Source of the DNA: Chryseobacterium sp. BLS98
Lineage (GTDB): Bacteria > Bacteroidota > Bacteroidia > Flavobacteriales > Weeksellaceae
Assembly: GCF_001045445.1 (NCBI RefSeq)
Contig: NZ_LFNF01000003.1
Coordinates: 186,001-250,000 of the forward strand
Reading direction: 5' to 3'
Length of the DNA stretch: 64,000 nt
Part shown: in pieces, positions 19,801 through 26,478 of the stretch
Position numbering within the stretch: position 1 is the stretch's first letter
How the letters are laid out: each line of letters opens with the position of its first letter
Notes under the pieces: generated by a model
What the model saw: only the letters and a program-made list of their open reading frames with translations
Told to the model about the DNA's origin: nothing
Database searches by the model: none
Made by a program: the position numbers and the translations under genes

Positions 19801-20426
19801 GTGATGGCGATTTTGTTTTTCAACATGGAACCTGGTATAAAGATGATGGTGCTTTGATGGGTTTTCTTTCAGGTTCCAGATATCAATCTGTAAATACAAA
19901 AAATACCAATGGAACTCCAGGCTATGATGGAAAAAATATACTTCCTGATTCTTCATATGATTATACATATGATTTAATGCCTGGAAAGCAAGCGGATGAT
20001 GTAAACTATTGGAAAAATGGTGAAAACGGAGTGATGCTTACAAGAGTTTTGGAAACCACAGGCAGAGATGCTACTGCTATTGAAAACAGAACTACTACTA
20101 TTGATGCTGTAATTATAGTTGCTACAACTCCTGGTAGGGGGGTACCCAGAGAAGTTCCAACATTAGAAGCACAAGCTTCGGAATTAAAAACATTAAATAA
20201 TGGTAAAAATTCAGTAACAGTAAAATCTGGAAATGGACAGACTAGATATGATTTAGAAGGCAAAGCTCATAATGGAGTGGAAACCCCACATAAGCAAACC
20301 TATAAAAATAATGTTGTTAATGGCGAAGTCAAGAGCGTAACAAGAACAAGTAAAGAAGCGACCCCAATGACTCAGCAAGATATTCGTACAGTAAGAAAAG
20401 TTCTAAAAAATAGAAACGGACAATAA
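16839..20426 (+). CDS. RHS polymorphic toxin, DUF6443 N-terminus, type 24-like C-terminal toxin
   Basis: An 1195-residue protein in three parts. After a short signal-like N-terminus comes a DUF6443-type region (NYIYTRQYLVPTEV, VQFFDGLGRPKQSV). A long array of YD repeats follows, closed by the RHS core (YYPFGLKHEGY, YDYGARFYMPDIGRWG, then NPLRFIDPDGM at residues about 961-971). The 224 residues after DPDGM are the exchangeable tip. The tip's last part (TRYDLEGKAHNGVETPHKQ, MTQQDIRTVRKVLKNR) resembles what is called polymorphic toxin type 24, a predicted nuclease; I assign this from memory. RHS shells enclose and deliver such tips into competitors. The immunity gene follows six bases after the stop. 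Confidence 0.88.
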   Translation: MKNMHKKIYISIGLVLGIYHYGQVVLNSPPAPNTEKADPQSIRMLPGFSFNSVSGTFRAYIGGSSSNNPGNTYTPVTIDYSTNISNTENYIYTRQYLVPTEVSNGSLQQIQSVQFFDGLGRPKQSVSIKSTPTGKDLVTHIPYDGFGRQVDSWLPVPMSSQNGNIQAGVESSANTYYQGNGINDSFPFSHKNLENSPLDRLLSQKNPGADWQNKPVTFGYETNTAGEVKKYTTTTTWADGATSSELNAPGTYGEAQLYKNTVTDEDNNKTIEYKNGKGQTILVRKVISSSENADTYYVYNEYDQLAFVIPPLASASASISASALDHLCYQYKYDGRNRLVEKKLPGKGPEQIVYNKKDQIILYRDIVLKNGIPNFTADNSWTFTKYDQFGRVVYTGISRDGTSRQNIQTSIDNQPVGTSYETRGGNLVLNGMNIGYGNVSYPTSIDKVLSVNYYDTYPQDASAIPATILGQEVLPQDVQSSNVSTKSLPTASYVKNVENDNWTKTYTYYDKKGRAISTYSVNHLGGYTKTESFLKFSGVPEYTLTEHKRAADGTKVNIKETFEYDHQERLVRHWHQVNGDAQELLAENLYNDLGQIQTKNVGNTAGSALQNVKYAYNIRGWLTKLNEPSDLQNKLFASELRYNRPDSQFSGSARYNGNISQMSWITQSDAVMRNYSYEYDALNRLKEGRFWDAMNLDRGEYHEQLTYDLNGNIKTLLRRGRQLPGYTAPEVMDNLEYHYENGEQSNKLAYLKEIGTGNALSGYPLSSGSTGSTIIYDLNGDMTVQQDKGISSIQYNYLNLPEKVTQNSKVTDYTYRADGVKVKKIFGTDTTDYLDGFQYENGTLKFLPTAEGYFNFETGKYVYNYTDHLGNVRLSYFKNGSGAEIIEESNYYPFGLKHEGYNVLSGNPAYKYKYNGKELQENGMYDYGARFYMPDIGRWGVVDPLAEKYRRWSPYNYVMNNPLRFIDPDGMSVWPPEGGYEGQTHSDGDGDFVFQHGTWYKDDGALMGFLSGSRYQSVNTKNTNGTPGYDGKNILPDSSYDYTYDLMPGKQADDVNYWKNGENGVMLTRVLETTGRDATAIENRTTTIDAVIIVATTPGRGVPREVPTLEAQASELKTLNNGKNSVTVKSGNGQTRYDLEGKAHNGVETPHKQTYKNNVVNGEVKSVTRTSKEATPMTQQDIRTVRKVLKNRNGQ
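19752..20423 (+). other. Variable toxin tip of the RHS protein
   Basis: The region coding for residues about 972-1195, downstream of the conserved core end DPDGM. Base composition becomes visibly more AT-rich here and in the next gene than in the RHS core, as expected for tips gained by recombination. The conserved-looking block is the last 70 residues (HNGVETPHKQTY, DIRTVRKVL). The 150 residues before it (rich in Gly, Asp and Tyr) look like a pre-toxin linker. Confidence 0.65.
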
Positions 20427-20432
20427 AATAAT

Positions 20433-20837
20433 ATGAAAGCGAGTTTTAAAATCACAGATAATATTGGAATTCAGGATTCATATAATTATTTTGATTTACA
20501 TAATAATTTTGAATTAGGAAAAATAGAAATAGTACAGAATGAGGTAATAATTTTTTTTGAGAAAACAAATGAAGATTGGGGGAAAAATGAAATATATGAT
20601 ATTTTGCAAGTTTCTCATAAAAATGTAGATTTTTATTCACTTAAGTCTTTTACTAAAAGTGCCAATAAAATTTCATTATCTAATGTTTCTTTTAGTCCTA
20701 AAGATAATTTTGATATAGACACTATTTTTTTAAGAGAGTTTCCAGAAGAAGGGGATGAAATAGTATACTCTTTCGAGAATGAATCTTATATTAGAATTTC
20801 TTGTAGTGATATTTCTTTATCATATTTTAATTTGTAA
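20433..20837 (+). CDS. Putative immunity protein for the RHS toxin tip
   Basis: A 134-residue cytosolic protein (no signal peptide or membrane helix), acidic and rich in Asn, Ser, Phe and Ile, and strongly AT-rich at the DNA level. I do not recognise its family. The call rests on position: it starts six bases after the stop of a toxin-tipped RHS gene, on the same strand, and is followed by a terminator, the standard place for the cognate immunity gene. It would bind and block the tip inside the producer. Confidence 0.65.
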   Translation: MKASFKITDNIGIQDSYNYFDLHNNFELGKIEIVQNEVIIFFEKTNEDWGKNEIYDILQVSHKNVDFYSLKSFTKSANKISLSNVSFSPKDNFDIDTIFLREFPEEGDEIVYSFENESYIRISCSDISLSYFNL

Positions 20838-20841
20838 GAGG

Positions 20842-20881
20842 CTCGCTCTATTAACCTAGTAGGAAATAGAGGGAGTTTTAT
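20842..20881 (+). terminator. Terminator after the immunity gene
   Basis: Stem CTCGCTCTATT / AATAGAGGGAG (one G-G mismatch) with a 12-base loop, followed by TTTTATAAAAATTT. It would end the RHS operon that starts at 11747. Confidence 0.6.
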
Positions 20882-21228
20882 AAAAATTTAAATTACTGAA
20901 AAGAAATAAGTTACAAACAGTAAAATAATACAAGTGATTCTATATCAAACGATTCGAATTTTCGAATACAGCCTTATAGAATGCCAGAGATTATTTTAAC
21001 AAAGAATGTATACGAAACAAGTACATTAGAGTAATCTGATTGTGTTCAGAGCATTTTAAAAATGATAAAAGTTCTTTAACATCTTCGAAATTTTAAAAAT
21101 AAAAAAGGAAAGAGAAAAACTAAATTACTCCTACACTCCCGTGCTGCCGCACGATTTTATCGTGTGGCAGATAATAAATAAAATCTCGCTGCAAACTTAG
21201 TGATGGATAGCAAGTGTCTGTAGGTTAG
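20882..21228. other. AT-rich debris between toxin modules
   Basis: No intact gene. It includes the first copy of a 46-bp hairpin repeat (21144-21189) and leads into a stranded toxin-tip fragment. Confidence 0.5.
21144..21189 (+). repeat. 46-bp hairpin repeat, copy 1
   Basis: Begins with a 12-bp stem CTGCCGCACGAT / ATCGTGTGGCAG (loop TTT, one G-T pair), followed by ATAATAAATAAAATCTCGC. It matches 21710-21755 at 42 of 46 positions. Both copies lie downstream of immunity-type genes. Confidence 0.8.
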
Positions 21229-21330
21229 GTGAATATAGGTTTTTGGTTACCTGCAGGACCTGTTCCTGTAAATGCTGCAGCTGGTTTTTCAAATACATAT
21301 ATGATAAGAGATTTTGGAATTAAAAGATAA
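21229..21330 (+). pseudogene. Stranded C-terminal fragment of a displaced RHS toxin tip
   Basis: An open stretch just after an in-frame TAG (21226-21228) reads NIGFWLPAGPVPVNAAAG then NTYMIRDFGIKR and stops at 21328-21330, four bases before the start of the next immunity-like gene. The length and composition fit the last 30 or so residues of a toxin tip that lost its RHS body. Family unknown. Confidence 0.5.
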
Positions 21331-21334
21331 AAAG

Positions 21335-21688
21335 ATGATTAAAAAAGTATACATTCCTTTTATTATTACTTTAATTATTGTCATTCTTTACTACTATTTT
21401 AGTGGTAAGAATCCACAAATAGAAGCCAAAGAAAATTTCAGATATTTTAATGAAAGTAATTTAAAAGAAAAGTTAATTAGTATTGACTATTATGCAAGAG
21501 GAGTAAAAATCACCTTTAAAAAAGATAAATATGTTTTTTATCCCATTACAAGCCCATTAAATGATAATAATATTTTTGAGGGAATTGCAGAGAAAGGGGA
21601 TAGTATTTATAAAAAGCCATTTCAAAAAATATTGGTTTTAAAAAAGAAAAATGGAAAAGAATATAAATTCTCTTTTAAAGAGTTTTAA
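21335..21688 (+). CDS. Orphan immunity-like membrane-anchored protein
   Basis: The frame opens at a TTG at 21314 inside the preceding fragment, but the ATG at 21335 is the natural start (117 residues). It has one N-terminal membrane helix (VYIPFIITLIIVILYYYF), then a Lys-rich beta-type domain (YYARGVKITFKKDKYVFYP, later KILVLKKKNGKEYKFSF). It is very AT-rich. It lies four bases behind a stranded toxin-tip end, the toxin-immunity spacing, so it is probably the surviving immunity gene of an older module. No family recognised. Confidence 0.6.
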   Translation: MIKKVYIPFIITLIIVILYYYFSGKNPQIEAKENFRYFNESNLKEKLISIDYYARGVKITFKKDKYVFYPITSPLNDNNIFEGIAEKGDSIYKKPFQKILVLKKKNGKEYKFSFKEF

Positions 21689-21709
21689 TAATTTTATGAA
21701 TACCCTTCG

Positions 21710-21755
21710 CTGCTGCACGATTTTATCATGTGACAGATAATAAATAAAACCTCGC
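21710..21755 (+). repeat. 46-bp hairpin repeat, copy 2
   Basis: Second copy of the element at 21144, with four differences that weaken the first stem. Its 3' half forms the left arm of a 20-bp perfect hairpin with the sequence just downstream. Confidence 0.8.
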
Positions 21756-21779
21756 AGATTGCGAGGTTTTATTTATTAT
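21737..21779 (+). terminator. Very long hairpin terminator after the orphan immunity gene
   Basis: A perfect 20-bp inverted repeat (left arm 21737-21756, right arm 21760-21779, loop GAT) centred on CCTCGCA / TGCGAGG and flanked by A/T runs that give T-tracts in both directions. Confidence 0.8.
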
Positions 21780-21990
21780 GAAGTTTTATTTAGCAAGCAA
21801 TTTTTCCAGTCTACTCATCATTTAGAGAGACTTCACTAACTGATGTTAGACTCTTAAAAATACCAAGAGACACTTGTATAAGGGGCTGGCGACGGTTCAT
21901 GTACTACCTTCAGTCGGATAGTGAACCGGGTAATGCCTTCATAACCTGAATACCCGTAAAAAAACCTAAATTTACAAAAAGACAATATCC
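21780..21990. other. Intergenic region after the RHS locus
   Basis: No gene found. It contains a loose dyad GGTTCA...TGAACC near 21894-21931 and a near-consensus -7 box (TAAATTTA) about 15 bases before the ATG at 21991. Confidence 0.4.
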
Positions 21991-22557
21991 ATGAAAACAA
22001 TCTCCTATCTCTTTTCCATCACACTTCTCATCACATTTTCCTGCACCAACTACATAAAACCCATCCATACAGAAGCAGTACCTAATCCCGAAAACATAAC
22101 AAGAAAATTATTTCTTCAGAATGAAACACTGGATGTTAATTTTTATGGAGATTATATATTCAATAAGGTTGAAAAAGAATTCATCTTTTTCACCAATAAA
22201 GATGTTGACAATATTCTTAATAACCTTAAACAAAAACCTTCTTCACAGGTTCTTTTTACCTACACGAAAATCAGTATTTATAACAATATGCTGGGATTTT
22301 ATTATGCCGGAAAAACTTTGGCAGATATAAAGAATAATTTCTCCATTAAAACTCCTGAAAAAGAAATACAGAACGGACTTTTATATGGCTATGAATATAA
22401 TGGGTACTATATTATCGAAGTCTATAGGCAGACAGAAAAAGGAGTGGTACGTTTTATTTCAATCAATAATTCTGCAAAACAAACCGTTGAAAAATTTAGA
22501 CTGGAAAACACAAAGCTGTTTTTCGAGGTGAATTCCGGGCTTTTGAGCCAATATTGA
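21991..22557 (+). CDS. Lipoprotein of unknown function
   Basis: A 188-residue predicted lipoprotein (LLITFSC, Cys at residue 18). The rest is a mixed alpha/beta domain with many aromatic residues (YYAGKTLADIKNNFSIK, YGYEYNGYYIIEVYRQ). No motif I recognise. It stands alone between the RHS locus and the peptidase gene. Confidence 0.65.
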   Translation: MKTISYLFSITLLITFSCTNYIKPIHTEAVPNPENITRKLFLQNETLDVNFYGDYIFNKVEKEFIFFTNKDVDNILNNLKQKPSSQVLFTYTKISIYNNMLGFYYAGKTLADIKNNFSIKTPEKEIQNGLLYGYEYNGYYIIEVYRQTEKGVVRFISINNSAKQTVEKFRLENTKLFFEVNSGLLSQY

Positions 22558-22625
22558 TAGCTGCTTTTTTATCTTGCCTGTGGGAAATACTTCGCTTTTA
22601 ACATGGTTATAGCCCTTTTGTTTGG

Positions 22626-22633
22626 TATATTTG
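22626..22633 (+). promoter_or_regulatory. -7 box TATATTTG
   Basis: Exact TAnnTTTG match 30 bases before the ATG at 22664 of the M20 peptidase; no clear -33 element. Confidence 0.5.
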
Positions 22634-22663
22634 TTATACAATCACAACACAAAATTATTTACC

Positions 22664-24196
22664 ATGAAAAAGTTCCTTTTAGCCGTTCTCGGTATTTTTG
22701 TCATTTTAGTTGCGGTATTGCTCATCAAAATGTATACTTATCCTTTTAAAAAGATTGCAGTACAAACGTCGGAAGGATGGAAGCCTGTAAAAAATGATTC
22801 TGCTGTAATGCACCTGTCAGGCGGCCTCAAGATTCCTACCGTTTCTACTGGAAGTCTGGGCGAATTCAATTATGCTCCCTTTGATCAGTTTAAAGAATAC
22901 CTGAAAGCATCTTATCCATTGGTTTACCAGAATACCGAAAACAATGAAATCAATACCCATGCTTTGGTTTTCAGGCTTAAGGGAAGTAATCCCTCGTTAC
23001 AGCCCATTCTTTTTCTTTCCCACATAGATGTTGTGCCTCCCGGAGAGGCCGATGTGATCAATAAAGAACTTAATATTTTCAAGCCTGATGATCAACCATT
23101 ATCACCTGTTTCAAAAGTAGCGGAAGATTGGGATTTTGAACCTTTTTCAGGAAACGTGGCCAACGGAAGGATTTATGGCAGGGGAGCCATCGATATGAAA
23201 GGGATGCTTTTTTCCCTGATGGAATCAATGAATACAATGGTTAAGAATAAAAAAGTGCCGAAAAGGGATATTTATCTGGCTTTTGGTTTTGATGAAGAGG
23301 TGGGCGGACAGAAAGGAGCAATGCAGATTGCAGATTATTTTAAGAAAAAGGGACTTCAGTTCGATACGGTTTATGACGAAGGAGGTTTGATCATGCAGAA
23401 AGGAAATGTGGCAGGAATAGATTCCGATGTTGCTGTCGTGGGTTGTGCAGAAAAAGGATTTTTATCTGCAAAAATAAAGGTGAAAGGACTTGGTGGGCAT
23501 TCCTCTATGCCTCCTATGGAAAGTGCAATAGGAAAAGCAGCAGTGATTATGCAAAGGTTTGAAGATGATCAGATGAAACCAGAAATAACTCCGCTTATCA
23601 AAGAATTTTTCAATAATATTGGCGGTGCAATGCCTTTTACCAGCAGACTGGCTATTTCGAATCAGTGGCTGCTGAAACCTCTTCTTCTGTCACAGCTCAC
23701 TAAAAATAATACAACTAATGCTCTGGTACGTACAACAACGGCTCTGACAATGATGAAAGGAAGTGACGGAACCAACGTGCTTTCTCCCGAGGTCGAATTT
23801 GTAGTCAATTTCAGGCTTCTTCCCGGAAATACAGTGAAAGACGTTCATGATCATATTGCAAAAGCAACAGAAGGTTTCGATGTTGAGGTAGAAGAGATCG
23901 ATAACACCAGGGAAGCTTCGGCCGTTTCATCTTCCAATACGAAAGGATTTAAATTAATAGAAGCTGGTGTGAAAGAGATTTACCCATCTGCTATTGTGAC
24001 TCCATATCTTACATTGGGAGGTACTGATGCTTATAAATACCAGATCGTAAGCAAAAATATCTACAGGTTTATGCCGATCCGGATCAACAGTTCGGAACAG
24101 CAGAGCATCCACAGCACCAATGAGTATATCAGTATAGAAAATTACCTGAAAATGATTCATTATTTTGAATTTGTGATGATGAATTATGATAAATAG
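22664..24196 (+). CDS. M20 family metallopeptidase (PM20D1-like)
   Basis: The frame is open from 22622, but the ATG at 22664 begins a membrane anchor (KKFLLAVLGIFVILVAVLL), giving 510 residues. It is a two-zinc M20/M25/M40 exopeptidase: LSHIDVVPPG carries the first zinc His and Asp, GRGAIDMKG the bridging Asp, and FDEEVGG the catalytic Glu pair. A dimerisation domain (KIKVKGLGGHSSMPP) is inserted, and LTLGGTDAYKY gives the last ligands. N-terminal anchoring and the inserted loop match the PM20D1/carboxypeptidase S branch, which cleaves N-acylated amino acids or dipeptides. Monocistronic by position. Confidence 0.9.
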   Translation: MKKFLLAVLGIFVILVAVLLIKMYTYPFKKIAVQTSEGWKPVKNDSAVMHLSGGLKIPTVSTGSLGEFNYAPFDQFKEYLKASYPLVYQNTENNEINTHALVFRLKGSNPSLQPILFLSHIDVVPPGEADVINKELNIFKPDDQPLSPVSKVAEDWDFEPFSGNVANGRIYGRGAIDMKGMLFSLMESMNTMVKNKKVPKRDIYLAFGFDEEVGGQKGAMQIADYFKKKGLQFDTVYDEGGLIMQKGNVAGIDSDVAVVGCAEKGFLSAKIKVKGLGGHSSMPPMESAIGKAAVIMQRFEDDQMKPEITPLIKEFFNNIGGAMPFTSRLAISNQWLLKPLLLSQLTKNNTTNALVRTTTALTMMKGSDGTNVLSPEVEFVVNFRLLPGNTVKDVHDHIAKATEGFDVEVEEIDNTREASAVSSSNTKGFKLIEAGVKEIYPSAIVTPYLTLGGTDAYKYQIVSKNIYRFMPIRINSSEQQSIHSTNEYISIENYLKMIHYFEFVMMNYDK

Positions 24197-24199
24197 ATG

Positions 24200-24420
24200 T
24201 GGGGTGCTAGTTTCGGGGTTAGAGTGTTGGAGAGTTTTAGAGAGTTGCGAGTTTTGTTGAAGGTTTGAGAGTAAGAGCGTAAGACGGTTACTGCTTATAA
24301 ACAATGGATCCGGAAATGTTGAACAAAAATACAAATATTCGGTAGCTCAGGCTCCTGAAGCCACCATTACAAACATCTGAAATCTGAAATCTTGGCTCTG
24401 GGTTCTTGGTTCTCATCCTT
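24200..24420. repeat. Dispersed composite intergenic repeat, copy 1
   Basis: A degenerate block with GTTGGAGAGTTTTAGAGAG, then a GAGGTTTGAGAGT-like part, and at the end ATCTGAAATCT followed by GGGTTCTTGGTTCTC. The same modules recur, in reverse orientation, at 53770-53920 and, degenerate, at 57560-57735. Its function is unknown. Confidence 0.55.
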
Positions 24421-24472
24421 AAAAACATTTTACAAAAAAAATAACACGTCAAGTTTTGTCGCATTACAGCAA

Positions 24473-24480
24473 TAGCTTTG
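24473..24480 (+). promoter_or_regulatory. -7 box TAGCTTTG
   Basis: Exact TAnnTTTG match 21 bases before the ATG at 24502. It contains the TTG at 24478, which argues against that codon as the start. Confidence 0.5.
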
Positions 24481-24501
24481 TCATATCAAAATTACAGAGC
24501 T

Positions 24502-25200
24502 ATGGAATTGCCGTTTTACTTAACATTTAAAGAATTTGAAAGCCATTATTACGATACCCTTGAACAATGGTTTGAAGAATATCATAACGCCAGCGAAATT
24601 GATTATCTGAAGGCTCTTGCAGACCTTTACAGTCCTTATCTGTATTACAGCTTTGCGGGCGACAAGCTTTTGGCTGATGCTTCCATGGAGATTAAAGATT
24701 GCTTCTTGCCTTATCATGAAAAAATCGGAATTTCTTTCTGCACCAACTGTGAAAATGAAAAACATTTCAAGGCCAAAGGGATGAACCATATATTTGAGTG
24801 GAAAACCATCACCATGATGGAATACGCCCAGCATATCCTGGATAAAATCAACCGACACCTGTTAAAGAACAGCAGTTCCCCGGAAGAAAATAAAACAGTT
24901 CTGGATTATATCAACACGAGTGAAGTGGTTACTGCAAGGGAAGGAGCAGGATATTGTGTCAATTACAACAGGCATCAGGCTGCAGTTCCTTTTTTGAAGG
25001 CTTATCTTCCTTGCCACGGACAGACAGTGGATATTGCTGTGTACAGAGATTTTATTTTTTCTGTCGTGCAGATTGCAGAATATATAGACAGGAAACTGAA
25101 AGCCGTACGTGCTTTTGAATACACTGTTTATGCTAAATTAAAATCAGAAGCCAAATTCAAAGTACAGATGAGCCATCAGTTTTTGACGATCTGTAATTAA
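24502..25200 (+). CDS. Conserved-looking cytosolic protein of unknown function
   Basis: A 232-residue protein starting ELPFYLTFKEF. It is mostly helical and acidic, with a CTNCEN motif (two Cys, CxxC) near residue 80 and further Cys in GYCVNYNRH, LPCHGQ and LTICN. No signal peptide or membrane helix. I do not recognise a family. Flanked by a repeat block upstream and a terminator downstream, it is its own transcription unit. Confidence 0.65.
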   Translation: MELPFYLTFKEFESHYYDTLEQWFEEYHNASEIDYLKALADLYSPYLYYSFAGDKLLADASMEIKDCFLPYHEKIGISFCTNCENEKHFKAKGMNHIFEWKTITMMEYAQHILDKINRHLLKNSSSPEENKTVLDYINTSEVVTAREGAGYCVNYNRHQAAVPFLKAYLPCHGQTVDIAVYRDFIFSVVQIAEYIDRKLKAVRAFEYTVYAKLKSEAKFKVQMSHQFLTICN

Positions 25201-25265
25201 ACTTTGCACCAAACATTCATATCTAAATTATATTGATGGAAGACTTTCAAAGGTTTTCCAAAAGC

Positions 25266-25292
25266 AAATCCCGGTAGAAACGCCGGGATTTT
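25266..25292. terminator. Bidirectional terminator between converging genes
   Basis: Perfect 9-bp stem AAATCCCGG / CCGGGATTT with an eight-base loop, between the plus gene ending at 25200 and the minus gene ending at 25335. Confidence 0.75.
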
Positions 25293-25334
25293 GTTAATGA
25301 TGATTATCATTCATCCCTCACAATTTACCACTCA

Positions 25335-26165
25335 TCATTTACCATCTTTAAAAGGCAAATTCCAGATAAGGCCTGCTGCCAGATAGTGTACACCGCCTTT
25401 CTTTACACTTCTGCTGCCTCTGATCAGATCATTGACATAGCCTATATCTACACTGAAAGGAGAGTGAGGAATACTGAACATATAATAAGCTCCAATACGC
25501 ATTTCCCTGTATCCAAAAGGCGTCCATTTCTGTTCCGGTTCATTAAGATAGCTTGCAGAAAACAAACCTTCGGCACTTAAAGCTAACTTCTGATTGTTTT
25601 TCTTGGATAAATTATAGGTGAGCTGGCTTTTCACCCTTGTTCTTAACTGAAAATTTTCCTCCGTTTTACGGAAATCGGCATCAAAAAACTTACGGAATTC
25701 CTGGCGGACTGTATTTTTCAGTTTCCATCTTCTTCCTAAGCTAAAAGTATAAGCATACCTCCCGTAGATCCTGAATTCCTGCTCCGTAGCCTCTTTTTCA
25801 TAAGGTGCGGAGCTTTCATACTTTGGCTGCCGGCGGTAGCTTACTGCATAACTGTATTGCTGATTGGGAGCAAAAGAATGATAAACTTCGTGATTCAAAA
25901 CAATAATAGCCTGTTTTGAAACCGGATTGTAATTATCCGGACTGCTTTTCCGCCCCAAAGCAATATAACTTAAAGACTGCTTCTTTCCAAGAGAATCCAG
26001 CTGACGTTTAACTCCAAAAGCCGACCAGAAAGCCGTATTGGCATCCCCAAGACCCGGCGGACTGATCTGTGCGTATAATAAGTTGTTTGCTAAACCCAAT
26101 AAAAATAGGCCGATAATAATTTTTTCTTTCATGTACATTATTGCGAATGTAATTTCTTTCTTCAT
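25335..26165 (-). CDS. DUF2490 outer-membrane beta-barrel-like protein
   Basis: A protein of 276 residues, or 265 if it starts at the internal ATG at 26132, which places the signal peptide (EKIIIGLFLLGLANNLLYAQ) at the very N-terminus. The mature part has alternating strands typical of a small outer-membrane barrel (GRYAYTFSLGRRWKLKN, RVKSQLTYNLSKKN) and ends in LIWNLPFKDGK. DUF2490 members are common and uncharacterised in Bacteroidota. Both starts are open. Confidence 0.8.
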   Translation of the reverse strand: MKKEITFAIMYMKEKIIIGLFLLGLANNLLYAQISPPGLGDANTAFWSAFGVKRQLDSLGKKQSLSYIALGRKSSPDNYNPVSKQAIIVLNHEVYHSFAPNQQYSYAVSYRRQPKYESSAPYEKEATEQEFRIYGRYAYTFSLGRRWKLKNTVRQEFRKFFDADFRKTEENFQLRTRVKSQLTYNLSKKNNQKLALSAEGLFSASYLNEPEQKWTPFGYREMRIGAYYMFSIPHSPFSVDIGYVNDLIRGSRSVKKGGVHYLAAGLIWNLPFKDGK

Positions 26166-26292
26166 TAAATAATTATTTAAAAACCATCAATGCTGTTGAT
26201 AAACGGGACAAATTAATTATATGATTTAGGAATGTTTTAGGAACAGAAAGAAATGAGTGTAAAATCTTAAAGAATTATAACAAAACTAAAAT

Positions 26293-26323
26293 AAAAAAAG
26301 CCTTAAACAATTAAGTTTAAGAC
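26293..26323 (-). terminator. Terminator of the tRNA-Ser transcript
   Basis: On the minus strand, GTCTTAAAC / GTTTAAGGC (one G-T pair) with a six-base loop, followed by a run of seven T, just downstream of the tRNA. Confidence 0.7.
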
Positions 26324-26336
26324 TCTTATCTTCTTG

Positions 26337-26423
26337 CAGAGAGGAAGGGATTCGAACCCTCGATACAGTTACCCGTATACTACCTTTCCAGGGTAGCTCC
26401 TTCAACCACTCGGACACCTCTCT
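26337..26423 (-). tRNA. tRNA-Ser (anticodon GGA)
   Basis: An 87-base class II tRNA. The acceptor stem AGAGAGG / CCTCTCT pairs fully, the T-arm has GGTTCGAATCC, the anticodon stem-loop CTACC-CTGGAAA-GGTAG gives anticodon GGA (reads UCC/UCU), and the long variable arm (TATACGGGTAACTGTA) is the hallmark of serine tRNAs. The CCA end is not encoded. Confidence 0.95.
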
Positions 26424-26478
26424 ATTTGAGATTGCAAAAATAGGCTAATTTCTGGAATCTGCAAATTATTCTTTAAAA

